Positions 6,293-13,017 of a stretch of 15,969 nucleotides of DNA are shown one piece after another. The stretch is taken from NCBI GenBank assembly GCA_934746515.1, contig CAKVFH010000018.1, forward strand, positions 1-15,969. The letters are read 5' to 3'. This DNA is from an uncultured Clostridia bacterium (lineage in GTDB: Bacteria > Bacillota > Clostridia > Christensenellales > UBA1242). The notes below the pieces were generated by a model. It was not told the origin of the DNA and made no database searches. It saw nothing but the letters and a program-made list of their open reading frames with translations. Numbering within the stretch: the stretch's first letter is position 1; each line of letters starts with the position of its first letter. A program made the translations under genes and the position numbers.

Positions 6293-7312
6293 TTATAGTG
6301 CAATAGTGCTGGTTGGCACCAAAATTTTAGGGTCGACAATTGATTTTTTATTTATATAGTTATAATAACCTGCTGAAGCGATCATTGCGGCATTGTCTGT
6401 GCAAAGTTTGATTGGTGGATAGTAAACTTTCGCACCAATTTTTTCAGCTTCTTTGTCCATAGTTTGTCTTAAAAGTTCATTGGCAGAAACACCGCCAGCA
6501 AGCACAATTTTATCAAAACCAAAATGCTTTAATGCATAGATTGATTTTGAAACAACCTGTTCAACTGCTTCTTCTTGGAATGAAGCGCAGATGTTTGGAA
6601 CATTAAGTTCATGTCCGCGCTGTTTTTCATTGTGAATATAGTTTATAACAGCAGTTTTTAAACCAGAATATGAAAAGTTAAAATCTTTAATTTTTTCTTT
6701 CCACATATTAGTAAATTTCATATCAGCCTTTCCGAGACTTGCATGCTTTTGAATGTTTGGACCCCCTGGATATTCAAGTCCGCACTCTCTAGCAACCTTA
6801 TCAAAAGACTCACCAATTGCGTCGTCGGTTGTGGTTCCGATAAGTTTTCTATCGGTGTAACCCTTCATTTCAACAAGCGCTGTGTGTCCGCCAGAAACAA
6901 TCAGGCAAACAAATGGTGGCTCCAAATCTTTATGCGCAATATAGTTTGCAGCAATATGTCCTTCAATGTGATTTACAGCAATAAGTGGTTTGCCAGTTGC
7001 ATAAGCAAGAGCTTTTGCAAAATTCACACCAACAATCAAAGCTCCCAAAAGCCCAGCGCCATAAGTCACCGCAATTGCATCAATATCGTCAATTGTCACA
7101 TTTGCCTGACTCAAAGCTTCTTTGTAAACAGTGTCAATATTCATAACATGGTTTCGTGATGCAATTTCCGGAACAACACCACCATAAAGTTTGTGAATGT
7201 CAATTTGAGTGTTTGTAACCATTGACAAAATTTCTCTGCCGTTTTTAACAACAGCAACACTTGTTTCGTCACAACTTGACTCAATCCCTAAAATCAAAAT
7301 ATCTTTTTTCAT
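6293..7312 (-). CDS. tsaD: tRNA N6-threonylcarbamoyladenosine transferase subunit TsaD
   Basis: TsaD transfers the threonylcarbamoyl group from threonylcarbamoyl-AMP (made by TsaC/TsaC2) to A37 of ANN-decoding tRNAs, working with TsaB and TsaE. The 339-residue protein has the ASKHA-fold start LGIESSCDET (9-17), the metal-binding HIEGH (His115, His119), SGGHT (140-144), GGVSAN (273-278) and CTDNAAM (304-310), where the Asp completes the metal site. The length is normal. GGAG lies close to the ATG. tsaB, tsaE and rimI, often adjacent in Bacillota, are not in this window; instead it lies between prfB and the flavoprotein, all within about 3.5 kb on one strand. I see no separate promoter. Confidence 0.97.
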   Translation of the reverse strand: MKKDILILGIESSCDETSVAVVKNGREILSMVTNTQIDIHKLYGGVVPEIASRNHVMNIDTVYKEALSQANVTIDDIDAIAVTYGAGLLGALIVGVNFAKALAYATGKPLIAVNHIEGHIAANYIAHKDLEPPFVCLIVSGGHTALVEMKGYTDRKLIGTTTDDAIGESFDKVARECGLEYPGGPNIQKHASLGKADMKFTNMWKEKIKDFNFSYSGLKTAVINYIHNEKQRGHELNVPNICASFQEEAVEQVVSKSIYALKHFGFDKIVLAGGVSANELLRQTMDKEAEKIGAKVYYPPIKLCTDNAAMIASAGYYNYINKKSIVDPKILVPTSTIAL

Positions 7313-7338
7313 TCTCCAGTCCCCGCTTTTTAGCTTTT

Positions 7339-8437
7339 TTAATTTTGTTTATCCAATTTAAGTTTTTCAATAATAAACTGCTTTATGTCGCCGTCCAAAA
7401 CGCCAGCAGTGTCGCCAGTTTCATAGTTAGTTCTGTGATCTTTAACCATGTTGTATGGGCACAAAACATAAGAACGAATTTGGCTTCCCCATTCAATTTT
7501 TCGCTGAAGACCAAGCTGCTTGAGCCTTTCATCTTCTTTTTCTTTCTCGGCTTTTTCTGCAAGCTTTGCATAAAGCATTTTCATGGCAAACTCTTTGTTT
7601 TGGGTTTGACTGCGTTCATTTTGACAAGCAACAATTATGCCTGTTGGAATATGCGTAATTCGCACAGCAGATTCTGTTTTATTGATATGCTGACCGCCAG
7701 CCCCACCGCTTCTGTAGGTGTCAATTTTGATGTCTTCTGGCCTAACTTCAATTTTTGTGGTGTCATTTATAACCGGCGAAACCTCAACACTTGCAAATGA
7801 TGTGTGCCTGCGTTTGTTTGCATCAAAAGGTGAAATTCTAACAAGTCGATGAACACCCCTTTCGCACTTCAAATTGCCATAAGCATGCTCGCCTTCAAAC
7901 AGCATTGTAACGCTTTTGTATCCCGCGCCGTCACCATAAAGATAATCAAGCACCTTGACTTCCAAACCGTTTTTTTCAGCAAATCCAACATACATTCGTC
8001 TGAGCATATCAGTCCAGTCTTGAGCTTCTTCACCGCCAGCGCCTGAATGGAGTTCAACCAGTGCTGGTTCATTGTCGTTTTCGCCAGAGTAAAGCGTTTC
8101 TTCATAAAGATTTTCAACATCATTTTTTGCAACCAAAAACTCTTTGTCAAAATCTTTCCAATCATCATCAGAAGTGCTTTCGCTTGAAATCAAGTCATAC
8201 AAATCAGACAAATCCTTAACCTGTTTTGTTGTTGAATTGATTTTGTCAAGAACAGATTTCACGCTCTTTTTTTCTGTTCCTAAAGTCTTAATTTTTTCAA
8301 AGTCCGAAAAGTTTGCAGGGTTTTGTTCTTCCGCTTCAATCTCCGATAACTTTTTTGTCAAACTATCCTTGTCAAAGACAGTGGACTGCTAATTTTTGCT
8401 TTTCGTCAAGTTTTTTTAGTTCTTCAAAATTAAACAT
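7339..8437 (-). CDS. prfB: Peptide chain release factor 2, made by +1 frameshift
   Basis: RF2 recognises UAA and UGA and triggers peptide release. Translation starts at ATG 8437 (GGGAG upstream) and reads 21 codons to CTT TGA. A +1 slip at 8377-8371 joins this to the long frame that ends at 7339, giving 365 residues, the same as E. coli RF2. Numbered on the joined protein, the stop-codon-reading SPF tripeptide is at about 202-204 and the catalytic GGQ at about 247-249; both are intact. The slip makes synthesis depend inversely on RF2 level. Oddly, the Shine-Dalgarno-like AGGGGG that normally precedes CTT TGA is missing (see the frameshift entry). A promoter lies just upstream, and tsaD follows with a 26-base gap. 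Confidence 0.95.
8371..8377 (-). other. Programmed +1 frameshift site of prfB (CTT TGA C)
   Basis: Codons 21 and 22 of the first frame are CTT and TGA, followed by C. This is exactly the slippery heptamer of bacterial prfB genes: peptidyl-tRNA Leu shifts from CUU to UUU and GAC is read next. In the family a purine-rich Shine-Dalgarno mimic, usually encoding Arg-Gly, sits a few bases upstream. Here the preceding bases are GTC CAC TGT (Val-His-Cys) with no such element. AAGGA instead occurs just after the stop at 8370-8366, ahead of a possible TTG start at 8361. Confidence 0.85.
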
Positions 8438-8454
8438 ATTTTCTCCCATAAATT

Positions 8455-8482
8455 ATTATAGACTGGAAACCCGCAAAATCAA
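8455..8482 (-). promoter_or_regulatory. Promoter for prfB
   Basis: On the minus strand TTGATT (8482-8477) lies 16 bases before a perfect TATAAT (8460-8455). The expected start near 8448 leaves only about 11 bases before the ATG, with GGGAG almost at the 5' end. It lies in the short gap between the upstream 557-residue gene and prfB, so prfB-tsaD-oxidoreductase is probably its own transcript. Confidence 0.65.
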
Positions 8483-8487
8483 GATTG

Positions 8488-10161
8488 TCAGTCGATTTTA
8501 TAGCCAGTTTTCTCGGTTTTCCCAACCTTATAAACAATAGTTTCATCAGTTTCTTTGATGCTTTCTGCATTAAATTTTGGATATTCAATATCATTTTCGC
8601 TAATCGTCATATTGTCGCTAGTTTCATTCTTTTCATCGCCAAAAATTGATTGCGAAATTGACTTTATAATTTTTGCGTCGCTGTTTCCAAGACCAGTGCT
8701 AGACTCGATAAGTTTGAGTTTTAGGTTCACAAGCGTTGGAATACACTCGCTGTTTTCAAGCACAGAGTTTTGTGAAAGTTTTGTCGTTTTCTTTTTTTCA
8801 TCAAAAAACAAATCTTTTTCATCTGAAACAATATCAGGGTTGTAAAAATGTGACAAATAATTAGACTTAACACGCTTTAGAGCATCAACTGAATAGCCGT
8901 TTGAAAAATTCAAGTCTCCTAAATTTTTGAAATACTTTGTCTTCATGAAATCTGAAAGCGGAATTGAAATAAGTTTATCATTTTTAGATGCAGAAAACGC
9001 AACAATTTCTCTTGAAAGGTCTTTTATATTCACATCAAACGGATCAATTTTTTGCCCATTCATTTCAAGTTTCCACACATGAGTTTTTTCCGAAAAATCA
9101 GCAAACTTTTTGATAAAATGAAATCTAATTTCACTATTATAAAACAACCAATCTTGATTTTTTATTTCACTATAAAGATTTGCAAAATCTTCTTTTGAAT
9201 CACCAGACATAACAACATTTTCAATATCCAAAACAAGACCATCAATTTCTCTTTGCTGGCTTTTAAAAAGCCTGTTTATGTCATAAACAATATTGTATGA
9301 CAAAAGTTTGTATTCTTTCGCTTTTGACAAAATTTCATCAATTTCAAGAACATTTCCAAACTTTGAAAGAATGTGCGAAAAACACATTTCATATTCATAC
9401 TTTTCGCTGTAAATTCTGTAATATTTTGCCTGCATATCGTCAAGTTCTGTTTTTTCGCTGTCAAGATTTTTCTTTAACGATTGAACATGAAACGATAAAT
9501 CTTGCGATAAGTTCAGCATCTTTTTGCTTGAAAATTTAAGCGCAAGCGTAATCAAAAATCCGACCACAACCCCTGCAACTGAAAGTGCAAACTCGACTGA
9601 AGAAACCGAATAGTTATTAACTACAATTATTGGAAGCGTGATTGAAACAATCGAAAATGCCAAAAACACAACTGCTAAAACCAAATTGATTTTTGACCAT
9701 TTTGCGAGTGACTGAACTTTGGTTTGTTTCAAATTAACTTCTTTGTTCTTTTGCTCAACCAGTTGTTTTTTTGCGTCAAGTTCTTTCTTCTTTTCATCGC
9801 TATAATTCAAGCTAGCATTTCTATATTCATCAAACTCGGCAACAATTTTTTCCGAGTCAACAAAGCCGTCTTCATCAGCAAAACTTGCGCATGTATAGTA
9901 AAGAATTTTCAAATAGTCAAGAGTAAGTTTCATGGTTTCAAATTTAAACTCTGTAGCATACATTTTCATAAGCAAGCAAACACCTTCCAAACACAACTCG
10001 CCTTCTGGCAAAAAACAAAAGTTTGGAAGTTTGTCTTTGTTTTGTGTAATTTTGCTATAAGCTTCAGCAAAAGATAGCATATCCTTGTAAAGAACTGCAT
10101 TTTTAGCGAAATTTGAATTATTCAAAACATTTTTATCGTTTGTTTTTATGAGTTTGAACAT
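8488..10161 (-). CDS. Unknown membrane protein with two helices and coiled coils
   Basis: I do not recognise this 557-residue protein. Residues 1-115 are mixed and soluble, with cysteines and hydrophobic helix-like stretches. Residues about 120-152 are highly charged (Lys/Glu/Gln) and likely coiled coil. Two membrane helices follow at about 159-182 and 189-209. A second charged coiled-coil stretch lies at about 214-250, and the last 300 residues are soluble with many Lys, Asp, Ser and Asn. There is no signal peptide, so a central hairpin in the membrane with both ends in the cytoplasm is likely. The start is ATG 10161 with TGAGGT seven bases upstream; a TTG four codons earlier overlaps that ribosome binding site and is less likely. 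It has its own promoter. Base composition matches its neighbours. Confidence 0.85.
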   Translation of the reverse strand: MFKLIKTNDKNVLNNSNFAKNAVLYKDMLSFAEAYSKITQNKDKLPNFCFLPEGELCLEGVCLLMKMYATEFKFETMKLTLDYLKILYYTCASFADEDGFVDSEKIVAEFDEYRNASLNYSDEKKKELDAKKQLVEQKNKEVNLKQTKVQSLAKWSKINLVLAVVFLAFSIVSITLPIIVVNNYSVSSVEFALSVAGVVVGFLITLALKFSSKKMLNLSQDLSFHVQSLKKNLDSEKTELDDMQAKYYRIYSEKYEYEMCFSHILSKFGNVLEIDEILSKAKEYKLLSYNIVYDINRLFKSQQREIDGLVLDIENVVMSGDSKEDFANLYSEIKNQDWLFYNSEIRFHFIKKFADFSEKTHVWKLEMNGQKIDPFDVNIKDLSREIVAFSASKNDKLISIPLSDFMKTKYFKNLGDLNFSNGYSVDALKRVKSNYLSHFYNPDIVSDEKDLFFDEKKKTTKLSQNSVLENSECIPTLVNLKLKLIESSTGLGNSDAKIIKSISQSIFGDEKNETSDNMTISENDIEYPKFNAESIKETDETIVYKVGKTEKTGYKID

Positions 10162-10177
10162 ACTATACCTCAATACT

Positions 10178-10206
10178 AATATAGCACAAACGATTTTTTT
10201 TATAAA
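10178..10206 (-). promoter_or_regulatory. Promoter for the 557-residue unknown protein
   Basis: On the minus strand TTTATA (10206-10201) lies 17 bases before TATATT (10183-10178), which is preceded by TGC to form an extended -10. The expected start near 10171 gives a leader of about ten bases whose first bases are the GAGG of the ribosome binding site. Confidence 0.6.
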
Positions 10207-10244
10207 ATGATTTAATATAATTTAGTAATATATTTATATAAATA

Positions 10245-10284
10245 ATCAGCCAGCAAATATGTCCACCTACAAGAAGCTGGTGAT
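10245..10284. repeat. Imperfect inverted repeat / hairpin, GC-richer than surroundings
   Basis: ATCA-CCAGC (10245-10254, with one bulged G at 10249) is complementary to GCTGG-TGAT (10276-10284) around a 21-base loop. On the plus strand the stem is followed four bases later by a run of seven T, so it could end a plus-strand transcript. It stands out in otherwise very AT-rich sequence. No transcript that it would terminate is evident; a perfect TATAAT at 10216-10221 on the plus strand lacks a clear -35 box. Confidence 0.4.
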
Positions 10285-10465
10285 AAAATTTTTTTATTTC
10301 AAAAACAAACTAATTTTTAAATTACTTCAATTTTACCTACTTTTAAGTTAAAAATAATCTCATTTTGCATTAAACAAAGAAATAAAACAGAAACACCAGC
10401 AGCATTTAATTTAAAAAGCGCAAAACCAAAAAATCACAAATTATCGTCAAAAATAATATAAAATA

Positions 10466-10540
10466 AAACAAAAACAGCCTTTCGGCTGTCTTTTATCTTT
10501 TGTTAAAATCTTTAGTGTATCAATAACTTTTCTTTTGTAT
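10466..10540 (-). ncRNA. Candidate small RNA of about 70-75 bases
   Basis: A minus-strand promoter (10575-10547) predicts a start at about 10540. The transcript would be unstructured and A-rich for about 50 bases and then end in a textbook terminator: ACAGCC, a GAAA tetraloop, GGCTGT and a run of U. The interval contains no ATG and no open frame of useful size; the only TTG gives three codons. Nothing in it matches a small-RNA or riboswitch family known to me. The call rests only on the promoter-terminator pair and spacing. Alternatively it could be a terminated leader remnant. Confidence 0.45.
10469..10489 (-). terminator. GNRA-loop terminator of the candidate small RNA
   Basis: On the minus strand ACAGCC (10489-10484), loop GAAA (10483-10480) and GGCTGT (10479-10474) are followed by TTTTGTTTTATTTT. 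The stable tetraloop and the T-run make it a good terminator in this direction. On the plus strand the tail is interrupted and weaker. Confidence 0.8.
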
Positions 10541-10559
10541 GGCTATATACTAGCATACA
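10536..10559. promoter_or_regulatory. Operator-like palindrome over the small-RNA promoter
   Basis: TGTAT (10536-10540) and GCTA (10542-10545) are mirrored by TAGC (10551-10554) and ATACA (10555-10559), with one unpaired G and a 5-base centre. This 24-bp dyad covers the -10 box and the predicted start site of the minus-strand promoter at 10547-10575. Its size and position fit a repressor operator, but no regulator gene is nearby. Confidence 0.4.
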
Positions 10560-10575
10560 TATTTTGGTTTGTAAA
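10547..10575 (-). promoter_or_regulatory. Promoter of the candidate small RNA
   Basis: On the minus strand TTTACA (10575-10570, five of six consensus bases) lies 17 bases before TAGTAT (10552-10547, four of six), which is preceded by TGC to make an extended -10. No gene lies downstream before the terminator, so this promoter would drive only the short RNA. Confidence 0.55.
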
Positions 10576-10655
10576 TGTTTTTCCTAAAGAAACCCAAAAA
10601 AATTTATAAAATTATTATTTTCGACAAAAAATTACACCAAACTAGCCTTTTTTGA

Positions 10656-10684
10656 TTGAAAAAAAATCAATTTTACCTTAAAAT
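10656..10684 (+). promoter_or_regulatory. Promoter of acpS giving a leaderless transcript
   Basis: TTGAAA (10656-10661) lies 17 bases before TAAAAT (10679-10684). Six bases later comes the acpS ATG at 10691, which is where transcription should start. An inverted repeat TTGATT...AATCAA (10652-10657 and 10665-10670) overlaps the -35 box and could bind a regulator; this is unproven. Confidence 0.6.
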
Positions 10685-10690
10685 TAAAGT

Positions 10691-11038
10691 ATGGAATTAG
10701 GAATAGATATTGAACAAAATGAGAGATTTAGAGACATCTCCCCAGCATTTTTAAAAAGAGCTTTTACGCAATCCGAGATTGAATATGCCGAAAAAAGCGT
10801 GAATAAACATCAAATTTATTGTTCTTTTTGGTGCGTGAAAGAAGCCACTGTTAAGGCTTTTTCAAACCGCGCACTGAATTTTCAAGAAATTAACATCACA
10901 GCCACACCTGAAGGCAGACCTTACATTGTTAAAAATGAGACTATTCAGAACGAGCTAAAAAAACTCGGCATGAGCGAAATTAAAATCTCAATTTCCAACG
11001 CGAAAGACTACTCAACAGCGGTCTGTTTGATTTATTAA
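10691..11038 (+). CDS. acpS: Holo-[acyl-carrier-protein] synthase
   Basis: AcpS transfers 4'-phosphopantetheine from CoA to the serine of acyl carrier protein, activating it for fatty acid synthesis in the cytoplasm. The 115-residue protein, close to the usual 120, has the N-terminal GIDIE with Asp6 and the WCVKEATVKAF segment with Glu51, which supply the Mg2+ ligands. It also has the PEGRPYI region (73-79) and C-terminal SISNAKDYSTA. In this last motif Asn replaces the His common in the family. It is the only complete plus-strand gene. No Shine-Dalgarno sequence precedes the ATG and the promoter sits directly upstream, so translation is probably leaderless. A bidirectional terminator follows at 11175. 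alr or acpP are not adjacent. Confidence 0.93.
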   Translation: MELGIDIEQNERFRDISPAFLKRAFTQSEIEYAEKSVNKHQIYCSFWCVKEATVKAFSNRALNFQEINITATPEGRPYIVKNETIQNELKKLGMSEIKISISNAKDYSTAVCLIY

Positions 11039-11174
11039 GCACAATAATAAATTTGCGTTAAAAATTATACCACATTTCAATCAAAGCTCAAACCGGTAAA
11101 AAATTTGATGCAATGAATTTCACACACAAACTCAAAAGTGTATTTTTTGCATGATAAAACCATTTTAATATAGC

Positions 11175-11209
11175 AAAAATCACTCCAAATTTGGAGTGAT
11201 TTTTATTTT
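11175..11209. terminator. Bidirectional terminator between acpS and the DUF84 gene
   Basis: A perfect 30-base palindrome (11175-11204) has AAAAATCACTCC on the left and its complement on the right, around an AAATTT centre. It has A-runs on one side and T-runs on the other in both directions. It sits between two convergent genes. The stretch 11039-11174 before it is AT-rich with no recognisable feature. Confidence 0.88.
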
Positions 11210-11249
11210 TTATTGATTTTTTAGTAAATTTTTAAATATTTTTGCGTTT

Positions 11250-11777
11250 TTATTTTTGTTTATAAACAACCGACAAAGCACACTTAACGGAATTTATGAA
11301 TTCATCCGTTCTTGTGTAGTAGCCATGAGTTAAAACACCATTGGTTCCAACCAGACTAATTTCTTCATCAGTGCTGCCAAAATAATCTGCAACAATTTTT
11401 GATAGTCTCTCATTTTTGTTGAGTTTGCAAGCAATTTCTTCCGGAATTTGTATTTTTGCACTGCAACCGGAATTGTACTTTCCGCTTGCTTTATCAAAAA
11501 TCATTGTCCAACCGCAAAGGTATGTTCCAAATGAATTCTGATTTAAAATTCCTTCCATGGCAATATAAATATCAGCATTAGGAACTTGCAATATCGCGTC
11601 ACTTAATCTGTTTTTGCAACCTGCAAGCCCTTCTTCATCACCAACAGGAGTTTCCGACACACCAGAATTTGTTTGCAACGATACTATTTCAAAATCATCA
11701 AAGAAGTCCGACAAAGCATTTTTTACCGCATCATTCTTCGCCTTATTTTTTGAACACACAACAATTTTTCTTTTCAT
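11250..11777 (-). CDS. DUF84/YjjX-type inosine/xanthosine triphosphatase
   Basis: YjjX-type enzymes hydrolyse non-canonical purine triphosphates such as ITP and XTP to the diphosphates, keeping deaminated bases out of nucleic acids. The 175-residue protein has the family start VVCSKNKAKNDAV (6-18), SGVSETPVGDEEGLAGCKNR (38-57), an AMEG at 73-76 matching the acidic active-site segment, and the C-terminal GTNGVLTHGYYTRTDEF. The second segment differs from the usual ETxxGAxNR in having Glu-Gly-Leu-Ala-Gly-Cys. A GGTGA lies close to the ATG. It is the last gene of the hisS-PAP2-rdgB run, 43 bases after rdgB, with a weak terminator in between. Another purine-NTPase, rdgB, is its immediate neighbour. 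I am confident of the family and less so of the exact substrate. Confidence 0.85.
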   Translation of the reverse strand: MKRKIVVCSKNKAKNDAVKNALSDFFDDFEIVSLQTNSGVSETPVGDEEGLAGCKNRLSDAILQVPNADIYIAMEGILNQNSFGTYLCGWTMIFDKASGKYNSGCSAKIQIPEEIACKLNKNERLSKIVADYFGSTDEEISLVGTNGVLTHGYYTRTDEFINSVKCALSVVYKQK

Positions 11778-11796
11778 TTTTCACCAACCAAAATTA

Positions 11797-11819
11797 AAAG
11801 CGCACAAAAAGCGCGCTTT
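11797..11819 (-). terminator. Weak terminator or attenuator after rdgB
   Basis: On the minus strand AAAGCGC (11819-11813) pairs with GCGCTTT (11803-11797) around a 9-base loop, followed by TTTAATTTT. It starts two bases after the rdgB stop. The tail is interrupted, so partial read-through into the DUF84 gene is likely, which would lower its expression relative to rdgB. Confidence 0.55.
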
Positions 11820-11820
11820 C

Positions 11821-12447
11821 TTATTTATTAAATGTTACATGTCTTGAGAAATTTGGGTTTGAAGGGGTCATCCATTTTTTAAATGCTTCAACAGCTCTTG
11901 CTCTGTGAGAAACGGAATCTTTTTCTTCTTTTGTTGCTTCGCCAAAAGTTTTTTGCAAATCATCAGAATAGAAAATACAGTCATAACCAAAATCTGTTTT
12001 TCCAAGTTCTTCGGTTGTGATTTCACCAAAACATCTACCCATAAAAATTCTCATATCACTGCCATACATATAGCAAAGCACACATTCAAAGTATGCAGTT
12101 CTATCAAGTCTTTCGCCAAGTTTATCAAGAACTTTTTTTCTGTTTGCTGCATCGTTGTGGTCGCCAGCATATCTTGCAGACATAACTCCTGGTTCACCAC
12201 CAAGCGCATTTACAAACAAACCTGAATCGTCTGATAAAACTGGATAGTCAATGTTGTTTTCTTTCATAAAATCAAAAACTGCTTGAGCTTTGATTTTTGC
12301 ATTTTCGGTGCTAGTTGCACCAGTTTCTTCAACTTCTCTTCCAAAACCAATTTCATCCAAAGAGATAAGTTTGAAGTCAGAACCCAAAAGTGCATTATAC
12401 TCTTTAATTTTGTTCTGATTTTTCGTTGCTAATACTATTTTTTTCAT
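11821..12447 (-). CDS. rdgB: XTP/dITP diphosphatase (RdgB/HAM1 family)
   Basis: This house-cleaning enzyme cleaves dITP, ITP and XTP to monophosphates and pyrophosphate. The 208-residue protein has the N-terminal substrate motif ATKNQNKIKE (7-16), the metal-binding DDSGLFVNALGG (73-84) and PGVMSARYAG (86-95), FGYDCIFY (153-160, with Cys replacing the common Pro) and the terminal SHRARA (180-185). The length is slightly above the usual 195-200 because of a short C-terminal tail. GGGGG lies upstream of the ATG. Its start overlaps the end of the PAP2 gene by 44 bases, so translation is probably coupled. It belongs to the hisS operon and is followed by a second purine-NTPase. Confidence 0.96.
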   Translation of the reverse strand: MKKIVLATKNQNKIKEYNALLGSDFKLISLDEIGFGREVEETGATSTENAKIKAQAVFDFMKENNIDYPVLSDDSGLFVNALGGEPGVMSARYAGDHNDAANRKKVLDKLGERLDRTAYFECVLCYMYGSDMRIFMGRCFGEITTEELGKTDFGYDCIFYSDDLQKTFGEATKEEKDSVSHRARAVEAFKKWMTPSNPNFSRHVTFNK

Positions 12448-12997
12448 TTTTATTCCCCCGTTTTGAATTAAATAATTTTACACCATAATTTGTCAAGAAA
12501 TGTAAACCAATCGCAATCACTGCGCCTAACATCCAGCCAACTAACACATCAGTCGGATAATGCACACAAAGTCCGATCCTTGAAAGCCCAATTAACACTG
12601 AAACAATAATTGCAACAATACCCCACTTTTTTGAGAAGAAAATTATTGCAATCGCCACAGCCATTGATGTCACCGAGTGACCTGAAGCCATTGAGTACTC
12701 ATCTGGAAGATCAATGCCAGCAAGTTCACACATATTTGCAAGTTCCGGATGCGATATAAATGGTCTATCGCGTTTAACAATATTTTTTATCAAACAATTA
12801 TTGATAAACACCGCAATTCCGCCTGCAATCATAACATAAAACCCGACCTTTCGAGTTTTTTTGAAGCACAGCAGCAAAACCACAAAGCCGATTACAAAAT
12901 ATTTGTCGCCAATAAATGATAAAATACTTGAAAGAACAGCGAAAAATTTTGAACTGCCAAATGTTTTGCTCACCCATGACAGGATCTCATAGTCCAT
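12404..12997 (-). CDS. PAP2-family membrane phosphatase
   Basis: PAP2 proteins hydrolyse lipid phosphates such as phosphatidic acid, phosphatidylglycerophosphate or undecaprenyl pyrophosphate at the membrane. The 197-residue protein has about five or six hydrophobic segments and all three catalytic motifs: KNIVKRDRP (71-79), SMASGHS (102-108, with the catalytic His) and SR...HYPTD (139-150, with the nucleophile His146). A polar tail (about 175-197) rich in Asn, Lys and Ser follows, and its last codons overlap rdgB by 44 bases. AAGGAT precedes the ATG, and hisS ends 20 bases upstream. The substrate cannot be told from sequence; an undecaprenyl pyrophosphatase (BacA-independent) role is one option. 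Confidence 0.9.
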   Translation of the reverse strand: MDYEILSWVSKTFGSSKFFAVLSSILSFIGDKYFVIGFVVLLLCFKKTRKVGFYVMIAGGIAVFINNCLIKNIVKRDRPFISHPELANMCELAGIDLPDEYSMASGHSVTSMAVAIAIIFFSKKWGIVAIIVSVLIGLSRIGLCVHYPTDVLVGWMLGAVIAIGLHFLTNYGVKLFNSKRGNKNEKNSISNEKSEQN

Positions 12998-13017
12998 AAT
13001 GTTATCCTTTGTTAAAT

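Larger units (their letters stand above)
10207..10690. other. Long AT-rich intergenic region between divergent genes
   Basis: This is the only gap above 300 bases. No convincing protein gene is present. From left to right it holds a GC-richer inverted repeat (10245-10284), about 180 bases of featureless A-rich sequence, a strong terminator-type hairpin (about 10469-10489), a candidate minus-strand promoter covered by a palindrome (10536-10575) and the acpS promoter (10656-10684). The hairpin and the minus-strand promoter face the same way and bound a candidate small RNA. Confidence 0.6.

Noticed and set aside
8359..8377. Frameshift sequencing error at the prfB start
   Set aside because: The stop is TGA in the exact CTT TGA C context of programmed RF2 frameshifting and the joined length is 365 residues, so it is regulatory rather than an error.
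10162..10173. TTG start four codons upstream for the 557-residue protein
   Set aside because: It overlaps the GAGG ribosome binding site of the downstream ATG and lies at the predicted transcript start.
10259..10351. Thirty-codon plus-strand frame beginning ATG in the long gap, hydrophobic and Lys-rich like some small toxins
   Set aside because: No ribosome binding site, no clear promoter, and its start lies in the loop of the hairpin at 10245-10284. Such frames are expected by chance in this AT-rich sequence.
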